Assembly: GCA_030447505.1 (NCBI GenBank)
Contig: JAUJOT010000007.1
Span: 62,001-126,000, forward strand
Direction: 5' to 3'
Origin: Solirubrobacteraceae bacterium
GTDB taxonomy: Bacteria > Actinomycetota > Thermoleophilia > Solirubrobacterales > Solirubrobacteraceae
Length of the DNA stretch: 64,000 nucleotides
Shown here: positions 46,080 through 55,114 of the stretch, one piece after another
Layout of the letters: the number at the start of each line of letters is the position of its first letter
How positions within the stretch are numbered: the first letter of the stretch is position 1
Translations under genes and position numbers: made by a program
Notes under the pieces: model-generated
The model's database searches: none
The model's input: the letters and a program-made list of their open reading frames with translations, nothing else
What the model was told of the DNA's origin: nothing

Positions 46080-47573
46080 TTGAAGAGCTCGGAGGAAGTG
46101 ATGGAGATCCTGGAGGCGTTTGATTTGACCGGCACGCTGCGTGGCGCTGCGGAGCTGGCGGGCTGTGATCACAAGACGGTCGCGCACTGGGTGCGCGCTC
46201 GTGACGAGGCCGGCGGCGGGCTGCCCGTGCCGACGCGGCCGCGGCCGCGCATCGACGCGTTCGCGGAGAAGATCGAGGAGTGGGTGGACCGGTCGCGCGG
46301 GAAGATCCGCGCGGACGCGGCGCATCAGCGACTGGTCGCGATGGGCTACATGGGTTCGGAGCGCACGACGCGCCGCGCGGTCGCTGAGGCGAAGCGACGG
46401 TGGCGCGCCGAGCACGGGCGCCGCACGAGGCCGTGGGTCGTCGAGCCGGGCTTGTGGATGCAGTGGGACTACGGCGACGGGCCGGTCGTCGAGGGGCGCT
46501 CGACGGTGTTGTTCTGCGCCTGGCTTGCGTGGTCGCGCTACCGCGTCGTGCTGGCGTTGCGTGATCGCACGATGGCGTCGGTGGTGATGGCGCTTGACCG
46601 CTCGTTGCGGGCGTTCGGTGGCGCGCCGACGTACGCGCTGACTGACAACGAGAAGACGGTGTCGGTTGATCATGTCTGCGGGATCGCGGTCCGCAACGCG
46701 ACGATCGTGGCGGTTGGCCGCCACTACGGTCTGACGATCGCGACGTGCGTGCCGGCGGACCCTGAGAGCAAGGGTGGCTCGGAGGCGACCGTTCGGATCG
46801 CCAAGGCCGACCTCGTCCCGACTGATCACAACCTGCGCGACGCCTACGCGTCCTTCGGCGAGCTTGAGCAGGCGTGCGCCGTGTTCTGTGAGCGCGTCAA
46901 CACGCGCGAGCACCGGATCACGCGGCGCGCGCCGGCGGTGATGCTCGCCGAGGAACGCGACAGGTTGCACCGGCTGCCGACGATGGCGCACACGGTCTGC
47001 TTCGGTGAGACGCGCAGGGTGTCGTGGCAGTCGACGATCAGTGTCGGCGGCGCGCTTTACTCCGTCCCGTCGACGCTCGTCGACGAGCGGGTGTGGGCGC
47101 GCGCTGAGGGTGGCAAGCTCGTCGTCGTTTATGCCGATGGCGAGGCGGGGTCGCGTGAGGTCGCGCGGCACGCGTTGACGACGCCGGGCCAGCCGAGCAT
47201 CGACCAGCGCCACTACCCGCCCAGGCCTGCGGGCGCGATCGAGCGCAAGCCGCGCGCGCGCAGCGCCGACGAGGAGGCGTTTCTTGCGATCGGATCGGGC
47301 GCGGAGGCGTGGCTGATCGCCGCCGCCGCGGCCGGCGCGAGCCGGGTGCGGCGCAAGCTCGCCGAAGCCGTCGACCTCGCCAAGCTCCACGGCTCGGGCC
47401 AGGTCGACGAGGCGCTGCGGGCCGCGGCGGATGCCGGGCGCTTCGCTGACGGCGATCTCGCCGCGATCCTCGCCCACCACGACAGCGCGAAGGTGATCGC
47501 GTTTCCTGCCAAGGCCAGCGAGCAGCAGTCGCTGCAGCGCTCCACGGCGGCGTGGGAGGGCTACGGGCGATGA
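46080..47573 (+). CDS. istA: IS21 transposase IstA
   Basis: 497 residues from TTG 46080 (ATG 46101 is also in frame). The N-terminal helix-turn-helix is LRGAAELAGCDHKTVAHWV. The DDE catalytic core has the first Asp in MQWDYGDGPV, the second in YALTDNEKT and the Glu in PESKGGSEATVRIAK. A C-terminal beta-barrel (ISVGGALYSVPSTLVDERVW) follows. Appears intact. The stop overlaps the next ORF (ATGA). Confidence 0.92.
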   Translation: MKSSEEVMEILEAFDLTGTLRGAAELAGCDHKTVAHWVRARDEAGGGLPVPTRPRPRIDAFAEKIEEWVDRSRGKIRADAAHQRLVAMGYMGSERTTRRAVAEAKRRWRAEHGRRTRPWVVEPGLWMQWDYGDGPVVEGRSTVLFCAWLAWSRYRVVLALRDRTMASVVMALDRSLRAFGGAPTYALTDNEKTVSVDHVCGIAVRNATIVAVGRHYGLTIATCVPADPESKGGSEATVRIAKADLVPTDHNLRDAYASFGELEQACAVFCERVNTREHRITRRAPAVMLAEERDRLHRLPTMAHTVCFGETRRVSWQSTISVGGALYSVPSTLVDERVWARAEGGKLVVVYADGEAGSREVARHALTTPGQPSIDQRHYPPRPAGAIERKPRARSADEEAFLAIGSGAEAWLIAAAAAGASRVRRKLAEAVDLAKLHGSGQVDEALRAAADAGRFADGDLAAILAHHDSAKVIAFPAKASEQQSLQRSTAAWEGYGR

Positions 47574-47800
47574 CCGACTACTACTCCAGCATCCGTGTGC
47601 TGATCGATCCCGAGCAGTCTGACCCGTTGCCCGACGGGGGCCGCCGCCAAGATGTCAGCGTGATCCTCACCGACGCTTCGCGCGGCGACCGGGCGTTGCG
47701 CCCGGCGGCGGTCGCGCTGTTGGTCTGCCAAGCCAGGGCACTGGCGTTCGAGTTGCTCGAGGTCGCCGAGCACGCCGACCGCATGAGGACACCGCGATGA
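47570..47800 (+). CDS. 76-residue protein between istA and istB
   Basis: MTDYYSSIRVLIDPEQSDPL opens a small acidic protein with a helical C-terminus (CQARALAFELLEVAEHADRM). It overlaps istA and istB by 4 bp at each end, so it is translated with them. Classical IS21 elements have only the two large genes. The function is unknown; it may be an accessory or regulatory subunit. Confidence 0.75.
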   Translation: MTDYYSSIRVLIDPEQSDPLPDGGRRQDVSVILTDASRGDRALRPAAVALLVCQARALAFELLEVAEHADRMRTPR

Positions 47801-48579
47801 GCGTCAAGACGCCGATCGCTCCGCCGCTGCCCGCCGAGATCGACCGGCTGCTGCGCCGGCTGCGGATGCCCTACGTTCGCCACGCGGCCCCCGAGGTCCT
47901 CGCGACAGCCAAGTCGCAGCGCTGGGATCCCGCCGAAGTCCTGCGCGTCCTTCTGGTCGAGGAGGCGGCCGGTCGTGACCGCGCGACGATCCGGATGCGT
48001 CGCCGAGCGAGCGGGTTGCCGGCCGGCAAGACGTTCGACGCGTGGAAGGAGAACGCCTCACCGATCCCACAAGCCACCCAGCAGGCGCTCAGGACGCTGG
48101 AGTGGGTCGCCCGGGCGGAGAACCTCTGCATCTGCGGACCGTCGGGGACCGGCAAGAGCCACCTCGCCGAAGCGCTCGGGCACGCCGCGATCGACGAGGG
48201 CAAGACCGTCGCGTGGCACACACTGGAGAGCCTCGCGACGCTGCTGCGACGCCACCGCGCCGACGACAGCGTGAACAAGGCGATCGGCCGGCTGATCCGC
48301 GCCGACCTGATCCTGATCGATGACGTCGGGATGCTTCCCGTCGCCGCCGACGCCGCTGAAGCGTTGTTCCGCGTCGTCGACGCCGCCTACGAGAAGCGCT
48401 CGATCGCCCTGACCAGCAACATCCACCCCGCCGGCTTCGACGAGCTGATGCCCAAGACCCTCGCCGCGGCGACCGTCGACCGGCTGCTGCACCACGCGCA
48501 TGTGCTGCTGACCGACGGGACGGACTCCTACCGCTTGGCGCAAGCAACCGCCGGCAAGGGGGTGAGGCCCCTGACCTGA
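47797..48579 (+). CDS. istB: IS21 helper ATPase IstB
   Basis: 260 residues, DnaC-like AAA+. The Walker A motif is CGPSGTGKSHLAEALG and Walker B is LILIDDVGMLP, with the sensor region SIALTSNIHP. It selects the target and activates IstA. Intact length for the family. Confidence 0.93.
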   Translation: MSVKTPIAPPLPAEIDRLLRRLRMPYVRHAAPEVLATAKSQRWDPAEVLRVLLVEEAAGRDRATIRMRRRASGLPAGKTFDAWKENASPIPQATQQALRTLEWVARAENLCICGPSGTGKSHLAEALGHAAIDEGKTVAWHTLESLATLLRRHRADDSVNKAIGRLIRADLILIDDVGMLPVAADAAEALFRVVDAAYEKRSIALTSNIHPAGFDELMPKTLAAATVDRLLHHAHVLLTDGTDSYRLAQATAGKGVRPLT

Positions 48580-48642
48580 CGCGCGCAGCGCGCTATCGCC
48601 GCTCGCCTCGCCCTACGGGCTCGGCTTCGCGACGACAGCGCG

Positions 48643-48738
48643 CTGGGGAGAACCGATGGCCACCAGTGGGGAGACAACGTGTCCGCCAATGGGGGGAACC
48701 GATGGCCGTAGCTGGGGAGAAACCGATGGCCGTTGACG
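48643..48738. repeat. IS21 right terminal repeat array
   Basis: Four units of the type ctggggagaaccgatggcc, inverted relative to the left array. Confidence 0.75.
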
Positions 48739-48862
48739 ACTCCGCCTATTTGCTGGTCTTTCGTAGTTCTCGATGCGTTGCGTTTCCGCTCAGATTGATG
48801 CCTCAATTGATGCCTCGGGATCCATCCGGCAAGCCGACATGGGCGCGGGCATCATGTAACCG

Positions 48863-49561
48863 GTGGACATCGAGCTTGGAATCGGTCCGTTCGATCGTGA
48901 GGAGGAGAAGCTCGCATTGAGCGCCGACGCCGACCTCCCCACCATCGGCGTACTACGTCTCGCTACCGATCGTCTCGGATGGGTGCTCCAGCACGCTGGC
49001 TTCGAGGCCACCGACAAGGACCCACCGCCCGCTTCGTACGTCCGTGCCAAAGCCCTGATGTACATGGGCGTCCTTGCGGTGCGTGCGGCCCGCGCCGCGA
49101 TCGCCGTACTCCGCGTCGGCTATGAGGCGGAGGTTCTTCCGTACAAGCGGATGCTTCTGGAACTACACAGCCGCACCCAGCGTGTCGTGGACGACGAGTC
49201 CGGCGAATACGCCCGACAGTGGCTGACCAACCGAGCCGGGAAGCCGGCCCGCTCGCTTTGCGACGTTCCCGACGGACTGTGGGACGTGCTGTCGAACTCG
49301 TCGCACGCTGATGCACGTGCGGTCGAGAACTTCCTTGTCTCACACGAGGACGGCGCATCCTTGGTCGTGCTCCCCGAGAGACGGCCCGACTTCAGCAACG
49401 GGACGCTCGCCATGATGGCGGGCGAAGTCCGAGACATCGCAGTAATCATCGCGCGCGAGCACGAGCTGAAGATCCCCAACCGTCCTCACCTCGACGGGCT
49501 CGTGCGTTGGGCGTTCGAGAACCATCTTCCGGAGGGCCAGGAGGACCCTGACGGCTCGTAG
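48863..49561 (+). CDS. hypothetical protein, 232 residues
   Basis: The GTG at 48863 gives MDIELGIGPFDREEEKLALS. The body is largely alpha-helical with YEAEVLPYKRMLLELHSR, and it resembles DUF5677-type proteins in general layout. That similarity is weak and unverified. Plus-strand cargo between the IS21 copy and the PIN gene, with which it converges (12 bp apart). Confidence 0.65.
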   Translation: MDIELGIGPFDREEEKLALSADADLPTIGVLRLATDRLGWVLQHAGFEATDKDPPPASYVRAKALMYMGVLAVRAARAAIAVLRVGYEAEVLPYKRMLLELHSRTQRVVDDESGEYARQWLTNRAGKPARSLCDVPDGLWDVLSNSSHADARAVENFLVSHEDGASLVVLPERRPDFSNGTLAMMAGEVRDIAVIIAREHELKIPNRPHLDGLVRWAFENHLPEGQEDPDGS

Positions 49562-49573
49562 CCGCACGTCCGG

Positions 49574-50026
49574 TCACCGCGGGGCCGGCAGGTGCACCAC
49601 CTCGACCGCCGGATCGTCTATGCGCGCTTGATCAGCGTCGCACGTCACGAGCGCGTGGCCGCGGGCGCTCGCCGTCGCGGCAATCCATAGGTCGTTGTCA
49701 GCGACGTTCCACCCGTTCTGCCTGCTCAGGACCTTCAGGCGCGCCCATTCGTCGACGATCGTCAGGTCGAGCGGGATCTGAAGGAAGCCGGCGAGCCGGC
49801 GCTCCTCGCGTTCGACCCGGGCGGGGCCCCAGCCGGCGTTCAGATACCCGTAACGAGCCTCGGCCAAGGTAATGACGCTGATCGCGAGGATCGCGGCGTC
49901 GATCCGGTCGAGGGTCTGCTTCGGCCAATCCGAGAAGCGGTCGGGCTGCGCTGAGCGCTTTGCGGTCGCCCCCACGAAGCTCGTGTCGCAGACGAGCCGC
50001 TCCGGCGGCAACGCTGAGACACTCAC
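49574..50026 (-). CDS. PIN-domain ribonuclease (VapC-like)
   Basis: 150 residues from a GTG that overlaps the upstream stop (GTGA). PIN-domain acidic residues are visible: VCDTSFVGA (Asp 1), ITLAEARYGYL (Glu), NDLWIAATA preceded by VAD (Asp) and LVTCDADQ (Asp). Similar VapC toxins cut tRNA or rRNA. The upstream partner is not a typical short VapB, so this may be a toxin with an unusual antitoxin, or a different nuclease module. Confidence 0.8.
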   Translation of the reverse strand: MSVSALPPERLVCDTSFVGATAKRSAQPDRFSDWPKQTLDRIDAAILAISVITLAEARYGYLNAGWGPARVEREERRLAGFLQIPLDLTIVDEWARLKVLSRQNGWNVADNDLWIAATASARGHALVTCDADQARIDDPAVEVVHLPAPR

Positions 50027-50913
50027 TTGCTCAGGAGCGCGGCGAGGTAGGCGTCGTCGGTCTCGTCATCCCATTGCGGATCCGAGAGGGCGTCGAGTCC
50101 CTGCGGCGCGTCGATCCCCTGCCTGGCGAGCAGTTCGTCCTCATCGACTGGCGAGGGGGTAAAGAGCGCGGACTGCTCGGTGTCCACGGGCTCGATGCGC
50201 TCGATCGCCATCGAGCCGCGGAGCGGGCTGGTCAGCTTGCCGCTCCCCTCGACCCAGACGATGCGGTCGAGCAGGCTCTTGACGTGCTCTTCGAGCGCTT
50301 CGGGGTACTTGCACGACCACTCGACGCCGCCCGCAGTTCGGATCCCGAGACGGTCCGGTTCGAGGTCCAGGAGGTGAAGCCTGCCCGAGACGGACCGGAC
50401 CTCCTCATTCGCGACGGCGTTGCGCGCCAGCGCCACACGATCGAGCAGACCGCTGTCGACGACGATCGGCTCGGTGGCTGCGGCTCCGATCGCGATCGCC
50501 ACTGAGCCGTCCGCCCCGACCGAGCGGCACGCCTTGCCGAGCGCATCGAGGACGGGCTCTGGCACCGAGCGCTCGGCCGCGAGATCGTCGGCGAGCGCAC
50601 GGAGCGTGGCGAGCGACAGCGGAACATCGTCAACGGGCAGCTGATCGTCGTCAGCACTGACGAGCTCCGGCTCGATCGTCGCAACCCCACTTCCGGTGTG
50701 GAACCGCACGAGCCGGAACGCCGTCACGGCCTCGGCGCGTCGGTCCGGATGGCCGGACTTTCGGGTCGGCTCGCCGCGGCCGGCACGGTCGTAATCGCGC
50801 AGGGCGGCGAGGAAGTTCTCGATGAACGACTCGAAGTCGGACAGGCTGACGCCACGCTCGGCGCGAGCGCCCTTGATCGTGAGCGTGATCTGGTTGTCGT
50901 TGACCTCGGTCAT
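50023..50913 (-). CDS. hypothetical partner of the PIN protein, 296 residues
   Basis: ATG 50913 gives MTEVNDNQITLTIKGARAER. An N-terminal alpha/beta domain of about 190 residues is followed by a beta-rich part (RLHLLDLEPDRLGIRTAGGV) and an acidic tail (DPQWDDETDDAYLAALL). It overlaps both the integrase gene and the PIN gene by 4 bp. The family is unknown. Its coupling to the PIN gene suggests an antitoxin or immunity role, which is inference. Confidence 0.7.
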   Translation of the reverse strand: MTEVNDNQITLTIKGARAERGVSLSDFESFIENFLAALRDYDRAGRGEPTRKSGHPDRRAEAVTAFRLVRFHTGSGVATIEPELVSADDDQLPVDDVPLSLATLRALADDLAAERSVPEPVLDALGKACRSVGADGSVAIAIGAAATEPIVVDSGLLDRVALARNAVANEEVRSVSGRLHLLDLEPDRLGIRTAGGVEWSCKYPEALEEHVKSLLDRIVWVEGSGKLTSPLRGSMAIERIEPVDTEQSALFTPSPVDEDELLARQGIDAPQGLDALSDPQWDDETDDAYLAALLSK

Positions 50914-52102
50914 CGCCTCATCGCAGTGTTCGTCGTATCGCCCCTCTGTCCTATCGTCGCACCGTCGGCGAACGCCCGCTCGACGAGCTCGCGCTCGTGT
51001 GCGATCGGCGCGTAGTCGGCGTAGATGAGCGTCGTCTTGTGGTCGCGATGGCCCATCCATTCCTGAAGCGTCCGCATCGGCACACCGGCGGCCGCCATCC
51101 GGGTGCGGAACGTATGCCGGAGGTCATGGAAGCGCACGTCGCGAATCCGGCAGTCTTCGCCGCGGCCTTGTAGCGCTTCAGCAGCCGCGAGCGCTCCAGC
51201 GGCGTGCCGAGGTGCGGGTGGCCGAAGACGAGGTCGTCGTCGGCGCCGTACGTGGTGGCGCGGTGATGGGCGTCCAGCTCGGCCGCGACGCGGTCGGCAA
51301 GCGGGACCGAGCGCGACGACCGGTGGGACTTGGGCGTCCCGAACTCGCCGCGTACGAAGCTGCGGCGCACGCGGAGCCGGCCGGCGAGCCAGTCGACGTC
51401 GCGCCAGCGCAACGCGAGCAGTTCGCCCTGGCGCAGGCCGGTCATCGCCGCGGTCAGCCACATCACGGTCGACGCGGCCCAGGTCGGCGTCCGGCGCGGC
51501 GTGCAGCAGCGCCTCGAGCTCGGGCTGATCGAGAAGCGGATGTCGGCATCGGTCGCGCTCGCGCGCGGCTTGTCGACGAGCTTGCACGGGTTCGCCACGT
51601 TCCAGCCGCGGCGCCGGCCGAACTCGAAGATCGAGTGCAGCAGCCCGAGGTAGTTGAGGATGCTCTTGGACGCACGGCCCTCCCGGCGCTTGGCTGCGAC
51701 GAACGCCTCGACGTCGCGCGGCTCGATCCGGTGAAGCGGCTTGGCGCCGAAGAACGGCGCGAGGTGGACGCGCAGGTGTGACTCGTAATCCATGAGCGTC
51801 GATCGCTTGCGCCCGACGCCGGCGAGGTGGTCGAGGTAGCGGCGGCCTGCGTCCTCAAGCGAGGGGCGCTCGTGCGCGGAAGTCATCGGGCGCTCTGCCT
51901 CGATGCGGCGTCGAAGCTCCGCTTCGGCCTGTGCCTTGGTCATGCCGCGGCGCTCTCCCGCCCGGCGCTTCTCGCCGAGCTTGCGTTTGACGACAGCGTC
52001 GCCGGCGCGCCACTGGCCGTACCACGCCTCGCGGCCGGCGGCGTCGACGCGCACGAACAGCGATCCGGTTTCGTACGAGCGCTTGGCCATGTCGGTGATC
52101 AT
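50910..52102 (-). pseudogene. int: tyrosine recombinase/integrase with three frameshifts
   Basis: Starts at ATG 52102 (overlapping the excisionase stop). The N-terminal arm-binding and SAM-like domain is intact to RASATDADIRF at about 51540. A shift leads to LDQPELEALLHAAPDADLG. A second, near 51470, restores the first frame (AAMTGLRQGELLALRWRD, catalytic Arg). A third near 51150 leads to FHDLRHTFRTRM and MGHRDHKTTLIYADY (HxxR, His and Tyr). All catalytic residues survive but lie in different frames. At least one shift looks like a lost C in a run. It presumably catalysed integration at tRNA-His. Confidence 0.85.
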
Positions 52103-52299
52103 CGCGCGTTCTCCGGCGGCCGCCGCTCGATCTGCGCCATCCACGCCTCGGTCGCGGTGCGGCGATAGCGGACGTAGCGGCCGAGGCGGAGGTGCGGGAT
52201 CGCGTTGCGGCGCGTCTCGGCACAGACCCAGGCGCGGGTGACGCGCATGAGGTCTGCGACGTCGTCGGCGGTCAGCAGCTTGTCGTCGGCCGTAGTCAT
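52099..52299 (-). CDS. xis: excisionase / MerR-like helix-turn-helix protein
   Basis: 66 residues from ATG 52299. LLTADDVADLMRVTRAWVCA is a winged-helix excisionase fold, followed by the wing LRLGRYVRYRRTATEAW. Overlaps the coupling-protein stop and the integrase start by 4 bp each. Intact, unlike its neighbours. Confidence 0.85.
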   Translation of the reverse strand: MTTADDKLLTADDVADLMRVTRAWVCAETRRNAIPHLRLGRYVRYRRTATEAWMAQIERRPPENAR

Positions 52300-53717
52300 A
52301 GGCGGATCGGTCCTTCGGGCTCGGGCTCCTCGGGCACCGGCTCGGGCGGGGCGAGGACGTCTTGTCCAGCGGGCGGTGCGTCGTGGCGTGGTGGCGGCGC
52401 GATCTGGACCTTCTGTCCTTTGCAGTCGCCGATGACGAAGCACATGCCGGGCGCCGGGCGCCGGACCTCGTTGGGGTCGACTCGCAGCTGGTGCTGGCTG
52501 CGGGTCGAGCCGACGTCGGTTGACAGCCCGCGCTCCTGCTGCAGGCTCCATTCGGTCGCCATCCGCGTGCCGGCGGCCTTGACGATCGGCTCGGGCTCGG
52601 GGACCGCGTGCAGGATGATCGTGTGGGCGGAGTTGAGGATCCGCGCGGATGCCTCCGGTCCGCCCAGCCCGTCAAAGCGCTGCGGGGCGAGGACAACGGC
52701 GGCGCCGTAGGAGCGGACCACTTCGACCATCCGCGCCGTGCGTTCGCCGTCGGCGATCGCGGAGAACTCGTCGACGATCAGCAGGACCTGTCGGCGACCG
52801 GGGTTGCCCGGCGAGGTACTGCTTGAAGTCCTCGACGAGCAGCCGGGCGACCTTGCCGGTCTCTTCGGTGTAGAGCACCTCGTTGAGCAGCGACGTAGGC
52901 GCAGTCGGCATCCTCGTACGCCCACGAGCCGTCGAGCTGACCGGCGGCGGCGTCGAAGAAAGAGCGGTAGCGCTGGCGGCAGGCGTCGATGTGCTCGTCG
53001 CGGAACCGCTCGATCTCGCCGGCACGGGCATGGCCGGCCCACGAGGTCATGAGCTCTGTCTTGTCGAGTCGGCGTAGCAGCTCGTCCGAGCAGCGCGGCG
53101 GGCCGCCCGGGCCGGTGCAGGCGAGCCGGACGAGGTTGACCGAGAGGTCGCGGAGTAGGCGCCCCCGCCCTCGTCGGCCCAGTCGATGAGCTGGACGAGG
53201 CGGTTGGCGATCTCGCGGCCCGTGCCGCGCCATGCGTCGTAGCGCTCCTGCGGGAACAACCTCACGCTGCGGCCAGCGCGACGCATGCTCTGCGCGAACG
53301 CGGCCCGGGTGGCTGGGTCGCCCTTGGCGTCGATCACGACGATCTGCCACTCGCTCGTGGTCGCGACACCGTAGGCGAGGCGGCCAAGCGTGACGGTCTT
53401 GCCCGCGCCCGGCGCGCCGATCACCAGCAGCATGCGGCCGAGGCGCGAGCGGCATCAGCACCGGCCGCGCTTGACCTTCAGCACGGCGTCGCCGGCGACG
53501 TGACGACCGAGTTCGAAGACGCGCTCGCGCGTGCGCGGGTGGGGAGCCCGGCGGCGCGGCGGGCCTTGCGCTCAGCCCGCTCACGGGAGTGCTCGGCGCG
53601 GCGCTCGTCGCGCTCGCGCAGTTCCTCGACTGACCGTCGGCGAAAGGTGGCGATGGCCAGCGCGACGGCGAAGCACAGCGGCGCCGCGAGCAGCCACCAA
53701 GTCCGGATGTCGGCCAC
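52296..53717 (-). pseudogene. TraG/VirD4-like coupling ATPase, multiply frameshifted
   Basis: Begins at GTG 53717 with a membrane helix (WWLLAAPLCFAVALAIATF) and an Arg/Glu coiled segment. Recognisable pieces follow in different frames: MLLVIGAPGAGKTVTLGRLA (Walker A, about 53433), LSVNLVRLACTGPGGPPRC, RYRSFFDAAAGQLDGSWAYE, LLNEVLYTEETGKVARLLVE, and VLLIVDEFSAIADGERTARM (Walker B, about 52790). The last is followed by an intact C-terminus. At least four single-base shifts are needed. It would pump DNA during conjugal transfer. Confidence 0.75.
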
Positions 53718-54627
53718 GCCGCCTGAAGCGATTCCCCGGGGTGCATGAACATCCCATGCCGGTGGCCGGCCCGCTGCCCGCGTTGCATCTCAAGCTCGAT
53801 CCGCGCCCACCACAGCCACACTCATCCGGCTCCTGCAATGCGAGCGCGGCGAAGGCAAGCGTCGCCCGCCGGGCGATCCGCGCAAGCCCGATCCCGACGA
53901 GCAACGCCGGCGCGCTGAAGAACAGGCCGGCCGCCATCGCGAGCATGCCGAGATATGGCGTCGGGTCGGCATCGAGGACCTGGACGCGTTCGCGACGATC
54001 TCGGCCGCGAGCCGCTGAAGGGCGCGGCGCGGCGCGGGCGCGGCGAAGTACGTGACCGAGCCGTAGCGGGCGACGAGCTCGCGCATGATCTGCTCGATCC
54101 GGGCTCGGCGCTTGAGCGTCAGCTCGACCTCGACGGCGACCTCGCGGCCATCGATCACGACGAGCCGTCCGGCCGGTGGCGCTGACGCCGCCCGGCTCGC
54201 TCGCGAGCTCGCGGTGCAGCTCGCGCTCACACACCCACTCCGCGCCCGGGTGCCGGTCGAGGACGTGCAGCCGCACGTCGGTGACGGCCGCGATGTGCGC
54301 GAGCATCCCGCCGTTCGGGCGCCAGACCGAGTAGTCGATGCCGGCCAGCGACTGCCCGCGCCGAGTAAGCCACACGAACACCGGCTCGCCGACGAGCAGC
54401 GCGCGGCCACGAGCCCAGCCCGCGCGCTCCCATCGCGACCGGAGCCAGCGCGCCGCGTGCGGGGAGCAGCGCATCATGCGAGCGAGCTGCGTCACCGTGT
54501 ATCGCTCGCCGACGACGCGCAGCAGCTCGAGGTCGCGGCCCGAGCAGCGCAGCGTGCCGGCGTCCGAACGCCGCGCGCGAGCCGGGCGTTGCGGCCCGGC
54601 GTGATCGCTTGTCGAACTCAAAGTCAT
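53716..54627 (-). pseudogene. replication-relaxation-like protein, frameshifted, plus a hydrophobic segment
   Basis: From ATG 54627, the winged-helix part reads RDLELLRVVGERYTVTQLAR, then VFVWLTRRGQSLAGIDYSVW, typical of the replication-relaxation superfamily. After about 54190 the sense sequence moves frame (RLVVIDGREVAVEVELTLKR, ELVARYGSVTYFAAP). Near 53990 it returns to the first frame with a hydrophobic region (LFFSAPALLVGIGLARIARR), and shifts again near 53820 (WARIELEMQRGQRAGHRHGM). The last part may be a separate small membrane protein gene. Confidence 0.6.
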
Positions 54628-55114
54628 ACGCCTCGGACAAGAGGGAGAACTCCGGGAACTGGCCCCCACCAATTCCGCCTCCGCGCGCGCCCACCGGCGC
54701 CGCCGCTCCCGGCCTCGTCCTGCACGCGCTTCTCGCTGAAAACGTAGACACCTCACTTATGAAGAGCCACGAGCCCGAGAACTGGCCCCCTTGCCCGACC
54801 CTCCACGAGCCTCGACACATGCGCCCCCGCCGCCCTCCCTGCCGTTCCTCGTTCGCCCGCCCCGGCCTCCTTGCGATGTCCAGCCCACCACGCCTGCCGG
54901 CCGGTCCGTCCCCTCAGTCGAAGCGAGGCGAGAGGGGCCGGACCGGCCGGTGTGGCGCGCCTGCTGGCCATACCGCGCGCCGACGGCCGCCTGCGGGAGC
55001 AGCATGCGACCTCGCAACCGATGCGGGGCGGTAGACCAGTCGCTGCGTGCAATCTCGCTTGTCCGCAAGCCTGGACCTGTCGGATGTTCGCGCCGCGGGG
55101 GCGCGATGAGGTGC
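54628..55114. other. 487-bp gene-free stretch with repeated aactggccccc
   Basis: No convincing reading frame on either strand. The word aactggccccc occurs twice (near 54656 and 54780), and a palindrome-like gagaactccgggaactgg lies beside the first copy. The position directly upstream of the replication-relaxation gene would suit an origin or promoter, but nothing proves it. Confidence 0.4.

Larger units (their letters stand above)
45915..48738 (+). mobile_element. IS21-family insertion sequence with an extra small ORF
   Basis: Contains istA, a 76-codon ORF and istB, chained by ATGA overlaps. Both ends carry arrays of imperfect copies of a ggccatcggttctcccc-type repeat in inverted orientation, as IS21 elements do. 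A flanking direct repeat of cgactcc (5-7 bp) fits a target duplication, although the left flank is itself repetitive. The exact ends are uncertain by a few bases. Confidence 0.8.

Noticed and set aside
47797-48579. istB considered as DnaC/replication initiator of the element
   Set aside because: It is fused in order and overlap to istA and framed by IS21 end arrays, so it belongs to the insertion sequence.
48528-48806. Frames across the IS21 right repeat array
   Set aside because: Repeat-derived; no independent evidence of a gene.
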